Shown: positions 45,255 through 57,945 of the stretch, piece by piece | Numbering within the stretch: position 1 is the stretch's first letter | Layout of the letters: each line of letters begins with the position of its first letter | NCBI GenBank assembly: GCA_029204225.1 | Contig: CM055103.1 | Span: forward strand, 44,092,604 to 44,156,603 | Reading direction: 5' to 3' | From: Diphasiastrum complanatum | Taxonomy: Eukaryota > Streptophyta > Lycopodiopsida > Lycopodiales > Lycopodiaceae | DNA: 64,000 bases | The notes under the pieces: model-generated | Seen by the model: the letters and a program-made list of their open reading frames with translations, nothing else | The model's database searches: none | What the model was told of the DNA's origin: nothing | Position numbers and translations under genes: made by a program

Positions 45255-45800
45255 GTTTTGTGTTTTGGTCCAGTTGAGATGGTGAGCAACTCCTTCGATC
45301 GAGATCGGACCATAACCTTCGGTCGAGATGTGATCGCTTCCTTCGGTCAAGATTTGATCGAAACCCTTCGGTCGAGATTTGATCGCTTCCTTCGGTCGAG
45401 ATTTGATTGAAACCCTTGGTCGAGATTTGATTGAAACCCTTCGGTCGAGATTTGATCGAAACCTCTCGGTCGAGACTTCAGCTACAGCCTCCGGTTGAGA
45501 TTTGAAAGATAGCTCTGGTTGAGATTTCACAGAGGGGCTCCGGTTGAGATTTTACAGAGGGGCTCCGGTTGAGATTTCACAGAGGGGCTCCAGTTGAGAT
45601 GTCACAGAGGGGCTCCGGTTGAGATGTCACAGAGGGGCTCCGGTTGAGATTTCACAAAGGGGCTCCGGTTGAGATTTCACATAGGGGATCCGGCTGAGAT
45701 TTCACAAGGGGCTTCGACTGAGATTTTATAGAGGGGCTCCGGTTGAGATTTCACAAGGGGCTCCGGTTGAGATGTCACAAAGGGGCTCCGGTGGAGACAT
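45255..45800 (-). repeat. 24-26 bp minisatellite (array 2)
   Basis: About 21 units: first GGTCGAGATTTGATCGAAACCCTTC types, then a homogenised run of GGTTGAGATTTCACAGAGG plus GGCTCC near 45505-45790. Element sense (minus) reads ATCTCAACCG. Positioned upstream of the gag at 44974-44173, as array 1 is upstream of its gag. Confidence 0.88.
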
Positions 45801-45983
45801 GGAGAAGAATGGCCGTTGGTAGGACGTCTGCAGGAGCGTGAGAGCTCTGTGTTAAAATTGTTGCAAAAGTGTCTGGACTTGGCGTTGAAAGAAGTGCAGC
45901 TCTGTTAGTGTGTTTGCTAACAATGAGGTAGCCAACGGATTTGCGAGTGTATCAGCCAGTGGATTTGGGCAATGATGTAGCCA

Positions 45984-46165
45984 GTGATGTGGCTTTGTCC
46001 AATTTATAGAAACTCAGATGTGTGGAAAGATTGGGAGTTTGTTTGCAGGGATCTGAATGGGGACAATGTTGCAGCTCTTATGGATCTAGAATGCATTGGA
46101 GTTCAAGTGGCAACGACGTCAAATGTTGACAGATTCCCTGCTCCAGAGGATCTGTTTACTGTTTC
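45984..46165 (+). other. Unrecognised open frame, possible captured coding fragment
   Basis: The frame reads PIYRNSDVWKDWEFVCRDLN then GDNVAALMDLECIGVQVATT; composition looks protein-like rather than repeat-like. It lies between minisatellite array 2 and the LTR B piece, where leader sequence would be expected. I do not recognise the family. Confidence 0.25.
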
Positions 46166-46179
46166 TTTGTTTACTTCTA

Positions 46180-46567
<388 letters not shown>

Positions 46568-46659
46568 GTTAACTTAAATGCTCAATGTCATTGCTTATGG
46601 AGAAACCTTAACTAGCACAAAGCAAAAAACATGGAAACTAGAAACAACAAGCAAAAGAT

Positions 46660-47190
46660 AACAAGAGCATAAGCAAGATTGATTAGCAAATGAGGATGCT
46701 TGAGCTCTCAAATTAGTAGAGTCTCCTCCTCTCTATTAAGAATGGAAATGAGTTACAAATGGTGTCTTTTTATCCTTGGGGTGGCCCTTGCCCCTTGCTT
46801 CCTATTGGCTACTTGCAAAAGATGGGATTGTAATCCACAGCATCCACAAGAAACACAAATGAATCTATGGTGTAGGAACAGATACACCCCACCTACCACC
46901 ATTTGACTTTTGACTAATCCAAAAAACTTAGCAACTTAACTTAAGCTTAGTTTTGGCCTTCTAATATTATTTTAACTACATGGCCCAAAGTCAAGTTTAT
47001 TGCCAAAATTATTTATTAACAAGTGCTCATGGGGCCATGGGCTTATACACGCAGGATGCCATGACCTTCGCAACTATTTCTACTAATTTTGACTTTTTAT
47101 TTATTTACATCATGGTGGGAATACCCCCAATAGGACCCACGGCCTGAAGTGGTGCCGATCCCTCGACACTATGCCGGTTTAGTAGAGGCT
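46660..47190 (-). repeat. LTR-like repeat, homologous to 7690-8190
   Basis: Reverse complement of this stretch follows 7690-8190 from GTGTCGAGGGATCGGCACCA through CATGGCATCCTGCGTG, GCAAGGGGCAAGGG, GATAAAAAGACACCA and AATAGAGAGGAGGAGACTCT. Inferred LTR of the same unrecognised element family, opposite orientation, with TATA-like ATAAAAAG. Confidence 0.65.
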
Positions 47191-47733
47191 CTTCTTTGGT
47201 GTTTTTGGTGATATTTTAGGATTCCTTGATTTGTAATTCTTGAAAACTAATAAATACCGACATCCAGATCAGATCTGACTTTGGAAAGTTCTTTGGGAAT
47301 TCTAATGGACATTTGGTAGCTGATCCATTTATTTAAGTGATTTTTACCCCTATTTTGTTGTTTTTTCTCGAGATTGTCATCTCTGATTTGCAAGAATGGA
47401 GGCTTATTGATGTAATCTGATGATCTGCTGCCCCTTGATCCTATATGGATCTAGAGCTCATTTGGATTTTATTGGATCTTCCTTGATTTGTCCTAATCTT
47501 GCCTGATCTTGATGAATCCTGACGGATCCTACTTGATCTGACTAGATCTCATCCAGATCTGGTTTGGTTTTATTGGATCTGGGTGGAATGACTTCGGATG
47601 AGGCTTGATCTGATTATTGTATGCGTATTGTATCATCCACATCCTGGATCTGTTCACCGAGGTGGCCAGTACTTGTGAAGTCGGCTACCATTTATGGGAG
47701 TGTTGAATGGTGTCCCATTTATCTTTTCAAGTT
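47191..47733. other. Unassigned, with degenerate TGATCTGGATCT phrases
   Basis: Around 47450-47620, short phrases such as GGATCTGG and TTGATCTGA recur irregularly. No gene recognised. The right edge may be the 3' non-coding end of the adjacent minus-strand gypsy element. Confidence 0.4.
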
Positions 47734-50700
47734 TCACGGCTCCATGGCTGAGGATATCCTTGCCTCTTTGATCGAAGATCCTTCCTTGCGTTGCTCTTTC
47801 TCAGCCACCAATGCATGCACAACTAGCAAGTGCATTTCGAAAAGTTGATGTAATCTTTCATGGCACAATTGTAGAGATTTGGATTCATCAAGACGTTGCG
47901 TTGTGGCAATTCTTAATGAAGGTACCAAAAACTCCACTGGCATTACTACATCCTGACCATAAACCAGCTGAAATGGCGTGTGATCAGTGCTTCCCTCCCT
48001 TCCCTTGTAAGCTGTTTTGAATGCCCACAGAGCAGCATGTAACTTGTGCTCCCAATCAGATATGCTAGCTTCAACGATTTTCGTGATCACGCCACGCAGG
48101 ATCTTATTGGGTGATTCAGCCTGACCATTATCGCGAGGATAATAAGATGTGCTAAACCTATGGATCACGAAGAATTCCTCCAACAGGACCTTGATGGTCT
48201 CATGGACGAAATGGCTTTCGTGATCGCTGACTATCTCCACTAGGCATCCAAAGCGCACAATGATATTTTCATCCCAGAACTTGGCTGAAGCATGAGCGTC
48301 AACTGTTCGCACTGCCTTGGCTTCGACCCACTTGGTGAGGTAATTAGTTGCCACGATAATATATCGGGCTTGTGAACTTCTTGTAGTAGGATGGGTAGGA
48401 CCAATATAGTCCAATCCCCACTTTTCAAATGGCGCTTAAGCTAGAACTGGGTGTAAAAGATCATAGTTCAACTGTGTTGGTCTCCTAGCTCTCAAGCACA
48501 CATGGCACTTCTTCAAGTATTCATCTATATCTTTATGAACCGTTGGCCACCAGCACCCAGATTGCAAGATCTTGCGAACTATAATGTCGGATGCAAAATG
48601 ACTTCATGTGAAATTGAAATAATCTGGGTGGTCTCGTGTGGAAGAACACACCTTCAAAGAATACTATTTGCTCCTCTTCAATACAATTGGTCGGCAATCA
48701 GTTGATAAGGGTCGACTAGCTTTTAGAATCTATTTTCGCTATTCCGCCTTGGGTAGAGATTTATCCAGTTGGCCCCACATAAGATACTCAACAATGTCAG
48801 CGGCCCATTCAGGTATAGTGTCAATGTAAAACAAGACAGTGTCTGGTAGCTCATCGTTGGGTAGGGCTGCAATTTTCTTCCCCTTGATAAGCGACACATG
48901 ATCTGCCATATAGTGTTGCTTCCCCTTGCGAACCACTATCCAAAAATCAAACTCCAACAACAAAAGTAACCAACGAGTGATTCTCCCTGTGTTGCAAGTT
49001 TTATTAACAAGATGAAGCAGGGGTTGATGGTCCGTATATAAAAATGTGTGGCCATCAAGTAATGTCAAAAATTTTTAACTGCATAGATCATAACCAATGC
49101 CTCCCACTCTGTGGTCAAGTAGTTTATCTATGAATCACTGAGCTGTCAGCTAGCAAATCAGATTGAAAAATCCTTGTTGTGTTCATCTGACTGGGTTAAA
49201 ACTGCTCTTACTGCATACTTCGATGCATCCGTATACACATGAAATTCTATGGACCAATTGGGTGGGCGTAATATTGGCGCCAAGACCAATGCATCTTTAA
49301 GTTTCTGGAAAGCCCGTAGAGCTTCCTTTGTCCAATGCGGTTCCATTGTGAGCTTGTAGATTGGTCGTGCTAACTCCACAAAATCTAGAATGAAAATACG
49401 GTAGTAGTTAGCGTGACCCATAAAAATATAGACTCTACAGATCATTCCTGGTGGTGGCAGATCAACAATGATCCTTATCTTTGACAAATCTGTGGCGATC
49501 CCGTGTCTGAATATTATATGGCCAAGAATGAGGCCATGTGACACCCAAAACTGACACTTTTCTGGGTTCAAAGATATCTGATATTCATGGCATTTCTTCA
49601 GCACCTTTTCCAAATTGGATAAGTGCTCAGAGTTAGGTCCGTGCACGCACAGATCATCCAAGAAATTCTCCAAATTTTTTTGCAAATATTCTTTGAATGC
49701 CACCTACATAACTCGTTGAAAGGTACTTGGGACATTACAAAGTCCAAATGGCATCACCTTGTAGGCATAGGTTCTCCATTCCGTGGCAAATGTTGTCTTG
49801 TGCGATCGTCGACGCTACGTTGAAATTGTCCAGGTAACTGTAGGCTTTTGCTCCTGCTACTCTGTCCAGAACGCTTTCCATAAATGGTAAGAGAAAATGA
49901 CCCTTCTTGGTGACTACATTTAACGCTTTCAGGTTCACACAAATTCGTATTTTGTCGTTCTTCTTGGGTACTATGACTATCGATGATACCCATTTAGTGT
50001 GCTCGATTTCATAGATGAAATCGGCATCAAACAATTTCTGCAACTCCTGCTTGATCAATTTTGTATAGTTAGGATTGCAGCAATAGTAACAGCTCACCTT
50101 GGGGACTACTCCATCCACCAAGGGTATGGTATGCGCTGAACTACGGCTAGTGGTATACCCTTTAGATCGTTGTAATTCCAGGCGAAGCAATCTTTGTATC
50201 CCACCAATAATGTGCGTAGTCTTTTGAAATGGGTATCAATTGTTCTTCCACATGTACGATCTTCTCTTCTTCACCTGGCTCAACTAAATTCATAGGTTGT
50301 GTCCACAAAGGTCCTTCAAAGACTTGTTCCGCTGGTTCCTGATCTTGATCGAGTTTTCTTTGTGCTTGCGGCATCATGATTACTACATCGTCTAAAGTAT
50401 AGTTCTTGAAGATTTCTAGCATCTTGTGAACTGGTGTTCGATGAGATTCCTCCTTCAGCATATTGATCTTAGTCCGACTTGTAACCTTGGGTTTATTAGT
50501 CATCTGTGAGGAAGAAAATGAAGCTACATCTGGGTCCATTCGGACCGACTTAAAGGAGTCCAACACTTTCTTTTTTTTCTTTTCTGCCCATGTAGTTGGG
50601 TTCATCCTTGTTATCTTTCTTAGGAACTGGTGTGATATTTGCTTTGTGACTGTGAATATCAATATCCACCATATCTATGGCCTCTTCCAGTAGATCACTC

Positions 50701-50956
50701 CATCAGATCACATGGTTATAATGTTGTCTCAACTAATTCTTCTTGTTGGCAGGTGCCTTGGGTGGATCTATCTTGGAGAGTTTAGCCATTGCCGATCTCT
50801 GTGGTGGTTACGCTAGTTGAGAACAGTCCAAGCACAAGAAATCACACAAAACAAGCTACCCAAAAAACCACCTAAAAACACTCTAAAAAGCAAAGACAAC
50901 TAGAACTGAAACTAAACCAGTTAGTGAAATCTATCCCTGGCAACGGCGCCACTGTA
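47734..50956 (-). mobile_element. Ty3/gypsy element: PBS, gag start, RT, RNase H, integrase
   Basis: Minus strand from right to left: PBS TGGCGCCGTTGCCAGGGA (50956-50939), the type common in Tat/Athila-like elements; a gag start MAKLSKIDPPKAPANKKN (about 50790) soon stopped; gag/protease largely deleted; RT with WVSSIVIVPKKNDKIRICVN (about 49990), then FLDDLCVHG as the catalytic box (about 49640) and SLNPEKCQFWV; RNase H (VYTDASKYAVRAVLTQ, FLYTDHQPLLHLVNKT); integrase with WGLDYIGP (about 48410), IVSDHESHF and NGQAESPNK, so the DDE triad is present. Several stops and frameshifts. Same family as 33501-34680. Confidence 0.88.
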
Positions 50957-51125
50957 GGGTATATAGTTCAGTCGGTGAGCATCCCTTCCAGCAGTCAAAG
51001 AGGGTTCAAACACTAGATAGGTACCTAACTATATCAAGTTGCTAGATTTAGATGCATTCTACACTTTTCCCTAACTCTACTCCACTTTAACACTCCTTTC
51101 ACTAACTCTAATCCACTTAGCACTA
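50957..51125 (-). repeat. LTR fragment adjoining the PBS
   Basis: Sequence to the right of the PBS should be the 5' LTR of the minus-strand gypsy element; in element sense it ends CTATATACCCTACA before the PBS. Only about 170 bp remain before LTR B begins at 51126. Confidence 0.55.
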
Positions 51126-52080
51126 TGTTGGCTGATTCTGACGAATCCCCAAGATACTCGGACAGAGCAACTCAAGAGCACCTCTCACCTTAGACCGAGG
51201 AGGTCTCTGAGAAGATGAGACTAATGAAGACTAAGAGCCGAGTAGAGCTGAGAAATACTAGCTAGGAAAGACATGCAAGAACTGTGTAAGCCTCATGGTG
51301 AATCCCGGAAGATGGAATGACCATGTAGGAATTAGTATTTCTAAGCAAATGTAATAACTGCAAGTAGACCCCTCTTAAAGAAAGTAGAGTGAGCCACCTT
51401 TTGATGGTGACCTCTAGTGGAGAGCATTATTCCACTTGTAATTTGTGAAATGTGGAAATTCCACTATGATGCCACCTAAGGAGCTCTCTTGCTTATTTAA
51501 GAGACTCCATCTTTGTGAAGAGGAGCTTTTTGTGAATTGTATCAACTCCATGCTGAAATGAGAAGAGCGTTCACGAGTTTGGTGCATCCATTGAGCTCCT
51601 TGATCATTCTTGTCTCTTGTGTGATGCATTTATGATCTCGCCCTTCCCTCACTTTTGTGTGTGGTTGTGGACTGTAGAGTGGATTAGATTTGCTGCTTTC
51701 GTAGAGTGGATTAGTTTCTTTTCTTGTTTGTGGATTAATGTAGGAACCAACATTCAGGTAAACATAGGCTGGATTTGTGGTGTAGTTCTTGCATATCTCT
51801 TTACAATCCAGTTCTTGATGTTCTTGGGATGTCCAAGAATCAATAGACTTATTGGTTTCTTGATTCTTGGACTTCTAACATGCTGTAGATTAGTTTCTTG
51901 TTTCTTGGTTTGTCAATTCATGCAAGTGTAGCTCAGCTTAGTAAAGTTTAGGCTTTGATTCAATTCGTTTTTAGGAGTAAATAGCTGTAGAATCCATTGA
52001 ACGTTCATTTGGGTTGCACTCTGATATGTGAATGAGCGTTCTTGGCTTGCATCTATGTATGAATGTAAGTGCGTTCAAGA
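51126..52080 (+). repeat. LTR B copy 2
   Basis: Begins TGTTGGCTGATTCTGACGAA and matches copy 1 at 41132 closely for several hundred bases, including TTCTTGATGTTCTTGGGATG. It appears inserted into the LTR of the minus gypsy element. End placed near 52080 where repeated GAACGTTCA/GAGCGTTC phrases stop; this boundary is approximate. Confidence 0.75.
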
Positions 52081-52289
52081 GAGTTCGTCCCTGATTAGTC
52101 CTCTGACAGACAGGACAAAAAAATATACTACAATGACGTACCTCCCAATTTTTTATAGCCTCCAGGGTGTTTTGGCATTTATTATCTAAATTTTAGGTGA
52201 GACCCTTTTTAAACCCCTATTTTTAATAGGCGACCTTCATTTTTCTTTGGGGCACATTTGTTTTTGGCCATGCTGACGCCATTCGAGAG
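52081..52289. other. Leader between LTR B copy 2 and gag
   Basis: No feature recognised; by position it is the 5' leader of the plus-strand element. It lacks the ATCTCAACCG minisatellite. Confidence 0.4.
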
Positions 52290-52691
52290 GAAGATGAGGG
52301 CTCTGATGTCGATGAACCACGTGAACGGAGAGCACATAGTGTTGTCCAAGAAGCTTGACCAAATGACGAAACTCGAGAACAGTTGTGGAAAACACAGATG
52401 GAGTTGCTTAACCAGCAACACCAACAACAGATGGAGAAACTCACGAAAGAGTTTCAAAACATTCTTAAGTCTATCCAGAGTTCGATGCCGAGTCAGTTAC
52501 CCACTGGCCAAATCCACCATAGACGAGAGAACACGTGGTGCCCTCATTGTCGAGGTGCACACACTGGCAATGAGAGCACTTCATACCAACCGGTCCCATA
52601 TTCTTCCTTGATCAAATGTGACATCTGCGACTTTATGGGGCATACCTCTCTTTATTGCTATTATAACCCGAGGAACCAGCCTCACAACTAG
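52290..52691 (+). pseudogene. Ty3/gypsy gag fragment (family B)
   Basis: Plus frame reads WKTQMELLNQQHQQQMEKLT, EFQNILKSIQSSM, TWCPHCRGAHTGN and CDICDFMGHTSLYC (knuckle-like). It parallels the minus-strand gag at 44173-44974. Truncated at both ends. Confidence 0.8.
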
Positions 52692-52795
52692 CCAGGAGGA
52701 CATACTCTGTTGAATTCACACATGTGGGACACCCTACACATGTATTTTTGATCTCCTAAGCCCAACAATACCATAAAGATCAGACTAGCATTGAT

Positions 52796-53323
52796 TGACA
52801 ATAGGAAAGCTGATCATACAAGAAATATTATTGTGTTACAAGCAAGATCTGTCAACAAAACATGAAACTAAGCACAATAAATGCCTCAACTCGGCTAGAG
52901 AGAGAAAACGAAAGTACAAAACTCGAGTAGAGAGAGAGGGCACAAAGAGCTTAGTCTCCAAATTTGCATTACACACAAATTTCATCATATTCTCAATGAG
53001 AGTACATCACATATATATAGATCCATGGACTCTCCTCCTACTTTGAGTTGAATTGGAGTTGTGAATCCACCTCTCAAGCTATCTAGACTTATTCAAGCCA
53101 CCTCACTATGTCTAATTGTGCCACCTAGTCTTTTCATGCATTAAATGTGGCATGCAAAGTACAAATGCCAATTCTTATGGTAGCTCAAGTTTCTACTTCT
53201 ACCTACCTTGAATATTTTATTCTAAGATGGGTCTTTACTAAGCCAAAAGAGCTTAATTCATCTTTGGCATTTTTAGGACCCCTACTCACAACATTAGATA
53301 GATTTTTCTGATATTTTGACACT
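52796..53323 (-). repeat. Ty1/copia 3' LTR
   Basis: In element sense begins TGTCAAAATATCAG (53323) directly after the polypurine tract TTTTTAGGAGGAG (53336-53324) and ends TTTCCTATTGTCA (52796). 528 bp with TG/CA ends. It follows the copia RNase H fragment in the expected order. Confidence 0.75.
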
Positions 53324-53339
53324 CCTCCTAAAAATGTAT

Positions 53340-53950
53340 CTAATGTGGATCAAGCATCGATCTTGAGATAAGACCAAGATTAGATCTATGCTTTGAGAAG
53401 GCACTTTTGCAAAGTGGATTTGTGAGAAGATCAGCAATACATGAAAATGTGTCGACGTGTTCCAAGTTGATTTCACCTCCAATGAGCTTTTCCCTTACAA
53501 AATGGTGTGCCACTTCTATATGCTTGCTTCTTGCATGAAAAATAGGACTGTTTGCAAGAGCTTGGGCTGATATGTTGTCACACTTAATCAAGGGAAGATC
53601 ATCCTCTTTGATGCACTTTAGCTCCATGATTAACCTCTTGATCCAAAGCACCTCTTTAGTTGTTGTAGTGAGTGCTTTGTACTCGGCCTCACAAGAAGAT
53701 AGAGATATGGTATCTTGCTTCTTTGAAGGCCAAGACACAAGGTTGCCTCCAAGAAAGATAGTATATGCATTAATGGACTTTCGATCCATTTTATCACTTG
53801 CAAAATCGGACTCCGAATAGCCAACAATGGTTAGATCTTCATTCTTGTACAATAAACCATAATCTTGAGTAGAAGATACATATCTTAGAACTCTCTTGGC
53901 CATCTTCCAATGTTGGATCTTAGGATCTTGCATAAATTGACTCAATTGGC
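53340..53950 (-). pseudogene. Ty1/copia RNase H (C-terminal pol)
   Basis: Minus frame: SQFMQDPKIQHWKMAKRVLR (from about 53940), YVSSTQDYGLLY, DRKSINAYTIFLGGNLVSW, SKKQDTISLSSCEAEYKAL, HIEVAHHFVREK and IADLLTNPL. Nearly uninterrupted, ending next to its polypurine tract and 3' LTR. RT and earlier domains have been replaced by a plus-strand gypsy fragment starting near 53925. Confidence 0.92.
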
Positions 53951-55435
53951 CTGTAAGACGGGACAAATAGCTCGATGGCTGCTGATTTTGGAGGAATTTA
54001 ATTTTCGTGTAGTTGTTCAGAAAGGGACCCAACATTTCATGGCGGACCACCTTTCCAGACTAGCAAGTGCTGAAAAAGCAACTGCACCAGTCAACGATGA
54101 TCTTCCTGATGCATGCCTTTTTCAGATCAATGCTACACCCTTATGAGCTGAGAAGATTACTCAGTTTCTCACAACAGGCAGACTAAAAGAAGGCCTGAGT
54201 ACAACGGAAAAAAAAAAATTCCTACTAAAAGCAGCACCCTTTTAGTTAATAGCGAAACAACTTTACAAAAGGGGCATTGACGACATTATTCGACGATGTT
54301 CTTATGAATCTGAGATACGACCGATAATATCTCAGGCTCATGAGGGCATTGGGGGTGGCCACTTTTTTGCTGAAGCCACAATGAAGATTATCCTTCGAGC
54401 AGGATTGTGGTGGCCATCTTTGTTTAAAGACATGTTTGTTGTCATTAAAGCGTGTGATGTCTGTCAATGAGCAAAGAAAAATACCAAAGTAGACTTCACG
54501 CCACTGACTCCCATTATAGAAGGCGAAGCCTTTCATAAGTGGGGGATTGACTTTGTTGGACCAATCAGTCCAGCAGCAAAACACACCCAAGCTCGCTACA
54601 TCCTCATAGCCACAGATTACGCCACTAAGTGGGTTGAGGCTTGAGCAACGAAGGACGCCAATGCAAAAACAGTCGCACGTTTTCTTTACGAAAACATTAT
54701 TACACATTTTGGCTGTCCCATAGAGCTAGTTAGTGACCGTGGCACGTATTTTTTAAATGTTGTCGTTGATAACCTCCTACGCCATTACCTTGTTGTTCAC
54801 AGAAAGAGTACACCGTACTACCCTAGATGTAATGGCCAGGCTAAATCAACTAACAAGACGATCTGTAAATTTTGACTAAGATAGTTGAAACTAGTCGTTC
54901 TGATTGGGAAACAAAACTTTTCTCAACTGTTTGGGCTTACCGCACCACCCCGAAGAAAGCCACTGGGTGGGTTACCCCTTTCCACTTAGTATATGGTCAA
55001 GATGCGATAATGCCAGTAGAATTCTCAGTCCCATCATTATGAGTCGTGGAAGCTTTTTCAACAGATCTCTGTGAAAAAGCTACAATCGAACAACAACTCC
55101 AACCCAGGCTATTTACGTTAGCCCAGTTATGCGAGACGAGACTAATATCTTATCACACACAACTAGTTAACAAACGATGCCAAAAGGCCTGGCATGACCG
55201 TCACCTGCGCAATAAAGATCTACACTTAGGTGACCAGGTGCTTCTTTATACATCAAAGAAGCACCCCGACAAATTGAAATTCATAAGTGAGGGGCCATAT
55301 GTTATTAATAAAATCTTTCCTAATGGTGCAGTCCAGTTGCAAACACTTGACGGGATACTCCTCGATGACACTGTCGTAAATGGTGGTTGTCTAAGGTGGT
55401 ATTACGAAGAGTTGTTCTTTGTTGACCCAATTTAA
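53925..55435 (+). pseudogene. Ty3/gypsy RNase H tail and integrase
   Basis: Plus frame: RNase H end ARWLLILEEFNFRVVVQKGT and HFMADHLSRLA; connection; integrase H2C2 finger (SQAHEGIGGGHF ... CDVCQ, 54330-54470); [20 protein letters not shown] (first catalytic Asp, about 54541); FGCPIELVSDRGTYF (second Asp); then NGQAKSTNK where Lys replaces the catalytic Glu (about 54835). After stops the C-terminal region includes LHLGDQVLLYTSKK, EGPYVINKIFPNGAVQLQTL and LRWYYEELF, ending at 55435. The Glu-to-Lys change and stops make it inactive. Confidence 0.9.
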
Positions 55436-55844
55436 CATAATTTCCCTAGTAAATATTATTTATTTATTTATTTATTTAATTATTTTTCTATTTTCTTATT
55501 TTCTCTTAGTTCCTTGCTTGTACTTCTCGTTTTGCATGCCTATTGTTCGCCTAGTTTCTTGTTTATACTTCATACCATTACTTATGTACTTTCTATGCAT
55601 TTTTCTTTTTCTATACATACTCATGGGTCATGGATGTTCTACATCAACAAATGATAGGCTACACCATAGGCAATGATTCTCACACTTTAGCCACCTCATC
55701 TCTGTCTGACTAGTATCTAAGGCATACAAACATTTTTGGAGATACACCTTTTCATAAGGACTTCTACTCTGAGCCACAGTCATATTTTTCCTTTGAAGTT
55801 CTTCACTTGCATCAAACAGATCCATTCCTTCATAATGAGGTTTT
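55436..55844. other. Post-integrase non-coding stretch
   Basis: Opens with a TTATTTATTTAT run; no domain recognised. Confidence 0.4.
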
Positions 55845-56015
55845 TTCAAATCTCAACCGAAGTGCTTCAGTCACACCTCGACCGAAGCACTCAACTCAAA
55901 TTTCAACCGGAGCACTCAGCTCAAATTTCAACTGGAGTACTCAGCTCAAATCTCAACCGGAGCACTCAGTTCGAATCTCAACTGGAGCATTTCGTTCAAA
56001 TCTCGGCCAGATGAC
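55845..56015 (+). repeat. 24-26 bp minisatellite (array 3)
   Basis: About seven units of AAATCTCAACCG plus variable GAGCACTCAGTTC type sequence, plus strand. Downstream of integrase in the same plus-strand orientation. Confidence 0.85.
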
Positions 56016-56754
56016 CTAAATTCAAATTTCACGAACCGGCACGTCCCATCTCTCTCGTCCAAGAAGACGGCATCCATAAATGCCCTCACCACGACGCCAT
56101 TCGCACCTCAGCGAAGTGCGGACTCTAGCATTTTCTGGCGATGATCTGCTGGCAATTTCCTTGCTCCTGTGACTGATCTTGGCGCTTAGCTGTTCAATCC
56201 TTCTGTTATCGTCTTCACACCATCTCTACAGACTATCAACTACCATTGTTACTAATCCATTGGGAGCACCATCACTAAAACCTTACAACCTAACGTCGTC
56301 GGCAGAATACATCATATTACAAGTCTTCGCAAGCTGAGGGGTAGTGTCACGCGAGCACCCATCACGCTCCCATTACACTATTGAACATAATCAAAATCAA
56401 CATCACAAAACGTTAGTCTTCCGCCCAGTCCATTACTCACACATATCCACCTTCACAAAATCACCATCCTTGACAAACACCTCCACTTTCTGATATTCCA
56501 CTTTCCAGCCTTCTTGACCCCACCACCTCATTCTGTGCCCACCTTTTTTACATCATATTTTATTTGCCACCCACATTCCACACGGTTTTGTCTAACACAA
56601 CCCACACTCCACAACGTTCTCTCCAACACAACCCACTTCTACACACTTTTCATTCCAAACCCTCCATCTTTCACAACTCTTTTTCATACAGCATCGTACA
56701 TCCCTTCCCACACATATTCCAAACCCTTCTACACCGCCATTTTTTTCCTTCAAA
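56016..56754. other. Pyrimidine-rich, ACCC/CACA-rich spacer between minisatellite arrays
   Basis: From about 56380 the plus strand is strongly A/C/T with few G (CACAACCCACACTCCACAAC style). No LTR boundary or gene was recognised. Confidence 0.4.
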
Positions 56755-57015
56755 ATCGACCGATGCCAGTCCTTCAGACTCGACCGAAGCCAGTCCTTCA
56801 CACTTGACCGGAACCACTCTTTCCATCTCAACCGGAGCACGTCCATCACTCTCGACCGACACCGTCTTTCAAATCTCAACCGACGCCAATCCTTCAAATC
56901 TCAACCGACACCGTCTTTCAAATCTCAACCAACGCCAATCCTTCAAATCTCAACCGACGCCAACCCACCAAATCTCAATCGAAGGCCTTCACACTGTCTG
57001 CACTCTCAACCGAAC
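56755..57015 (+). repeat. 24-26 bp minisatellite (array 4)
   Basis: About ten units mixing CTCGACCGAAGCCAGTCCTT and AAATCTCAACCGACGCCAAT types on the plus strand. It ends about 40 bp before the start codon of the next frame at 57054. Confidence 0.87.
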
Positions 57016-57053
57016 CAGTTTTTCCAGAACCTTATTTTTTCCATTTCTCCACC

Positions 57054-57938
57054 ATGTCGTCCAATCCCAATTCCAGTTCTGAAGATCCTGAAGCAAGTAA
57101 GCTTGACATCCAACTATCCAAGTTAGATTTTACAGAGATGCAGACATGGTAACAGCAGGCGGAGTTCTTCTTCAAGGAAATTGAATTTCAGATCCCTGTC
57201 CTGACAGGTTATCAAAGCCCGTACCTGGTACACATGGCCTATGCCAACTATCATGCAACGGCCAGGTCCTGCCAAATCATAGTTCCACCTATTAGGAATT
57301 ATGTTTATAACGTATCGTTTGCGGTAGCCGACTTGCAACCTTATGGGTTCCCGTGAGGACCAAATGCTATCTCAAGGACACTCCACAAGATAGAGCAAAC
57401 GACATACTTCAAGTACATCGATCCCTCTGTGACCAAGTGGAAGAATAAGGATGGGTACAGAGTGGAAGCCATCAATGACTAGGAGCTCCAAGCAGCATGT
57501 GCCTATCTCACCAGGTGCACACAAAAACCACGGACGAAAGTGCTAAGGGTACCCATGTCCATGTTTCACATGATGGCAAATTCACGACTGCATGCCCAGA
57601 ACCTCTATGATTGGGCATAATTTTTTTCGAACTGCCTACATGAGTGCATTAAGAACAAGTAGCCCATCACAGTATTGGGATATCTTATGACAGACAATAC
57701 TCTTCACCAAGTACAGAACGGGCCAAAGCTTCTACAACACCTGCAGCTTGCACACAAGGCATGTGACATCTCCATTGAGTCGTCCAAGTGTGCACGATCA
57801 AGAACTACCTCCCCATCGGGATCCCAACCTAAAAGGGTCAACACAAGTATACTCCCACTAGTACGGAGGCAAACAAGCCTACAACCGTGTGAAAAATGCA
57901 AAAATAAGCTTGGTAGAGGCCAAAAATCTTGTATATAG
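57054..57938 (+). pseudogene. Unrecognised retroelement-associated ORF downstream of minisatellite array 4
   Basis: Frame from ATG 57054 (MSSNPNSSSEDPEASKLDIQ) continues through several stops: QAEFFFKEIEFQIPVLTGYQ, YLVHMAYANYHATARSCQII, RNYVYNVSFAVADLQPYGFP, FKYIDPSVTKWKNKDGYRVE, LHECIKNK, VLGYLMTDNTLHQVQNGPKL. About 290 codons, no zinc knuckle, no RT or integrase motif. By position it is either a divergent gag after its leader or an extra ORF of the kind found in Tat/Athila-type elements. Family not recognised. Confidence 0.5.
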
Positions 57939-57945
57939 ATAAACA

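Noticed and set aside
46740-46906. Small frame with a signal-like hydrophobic segment (CLFILGVALAPCFLLATC)
   Set aside because: It lies in the antisense of an LTR-like repeat shared with 7690-8190.
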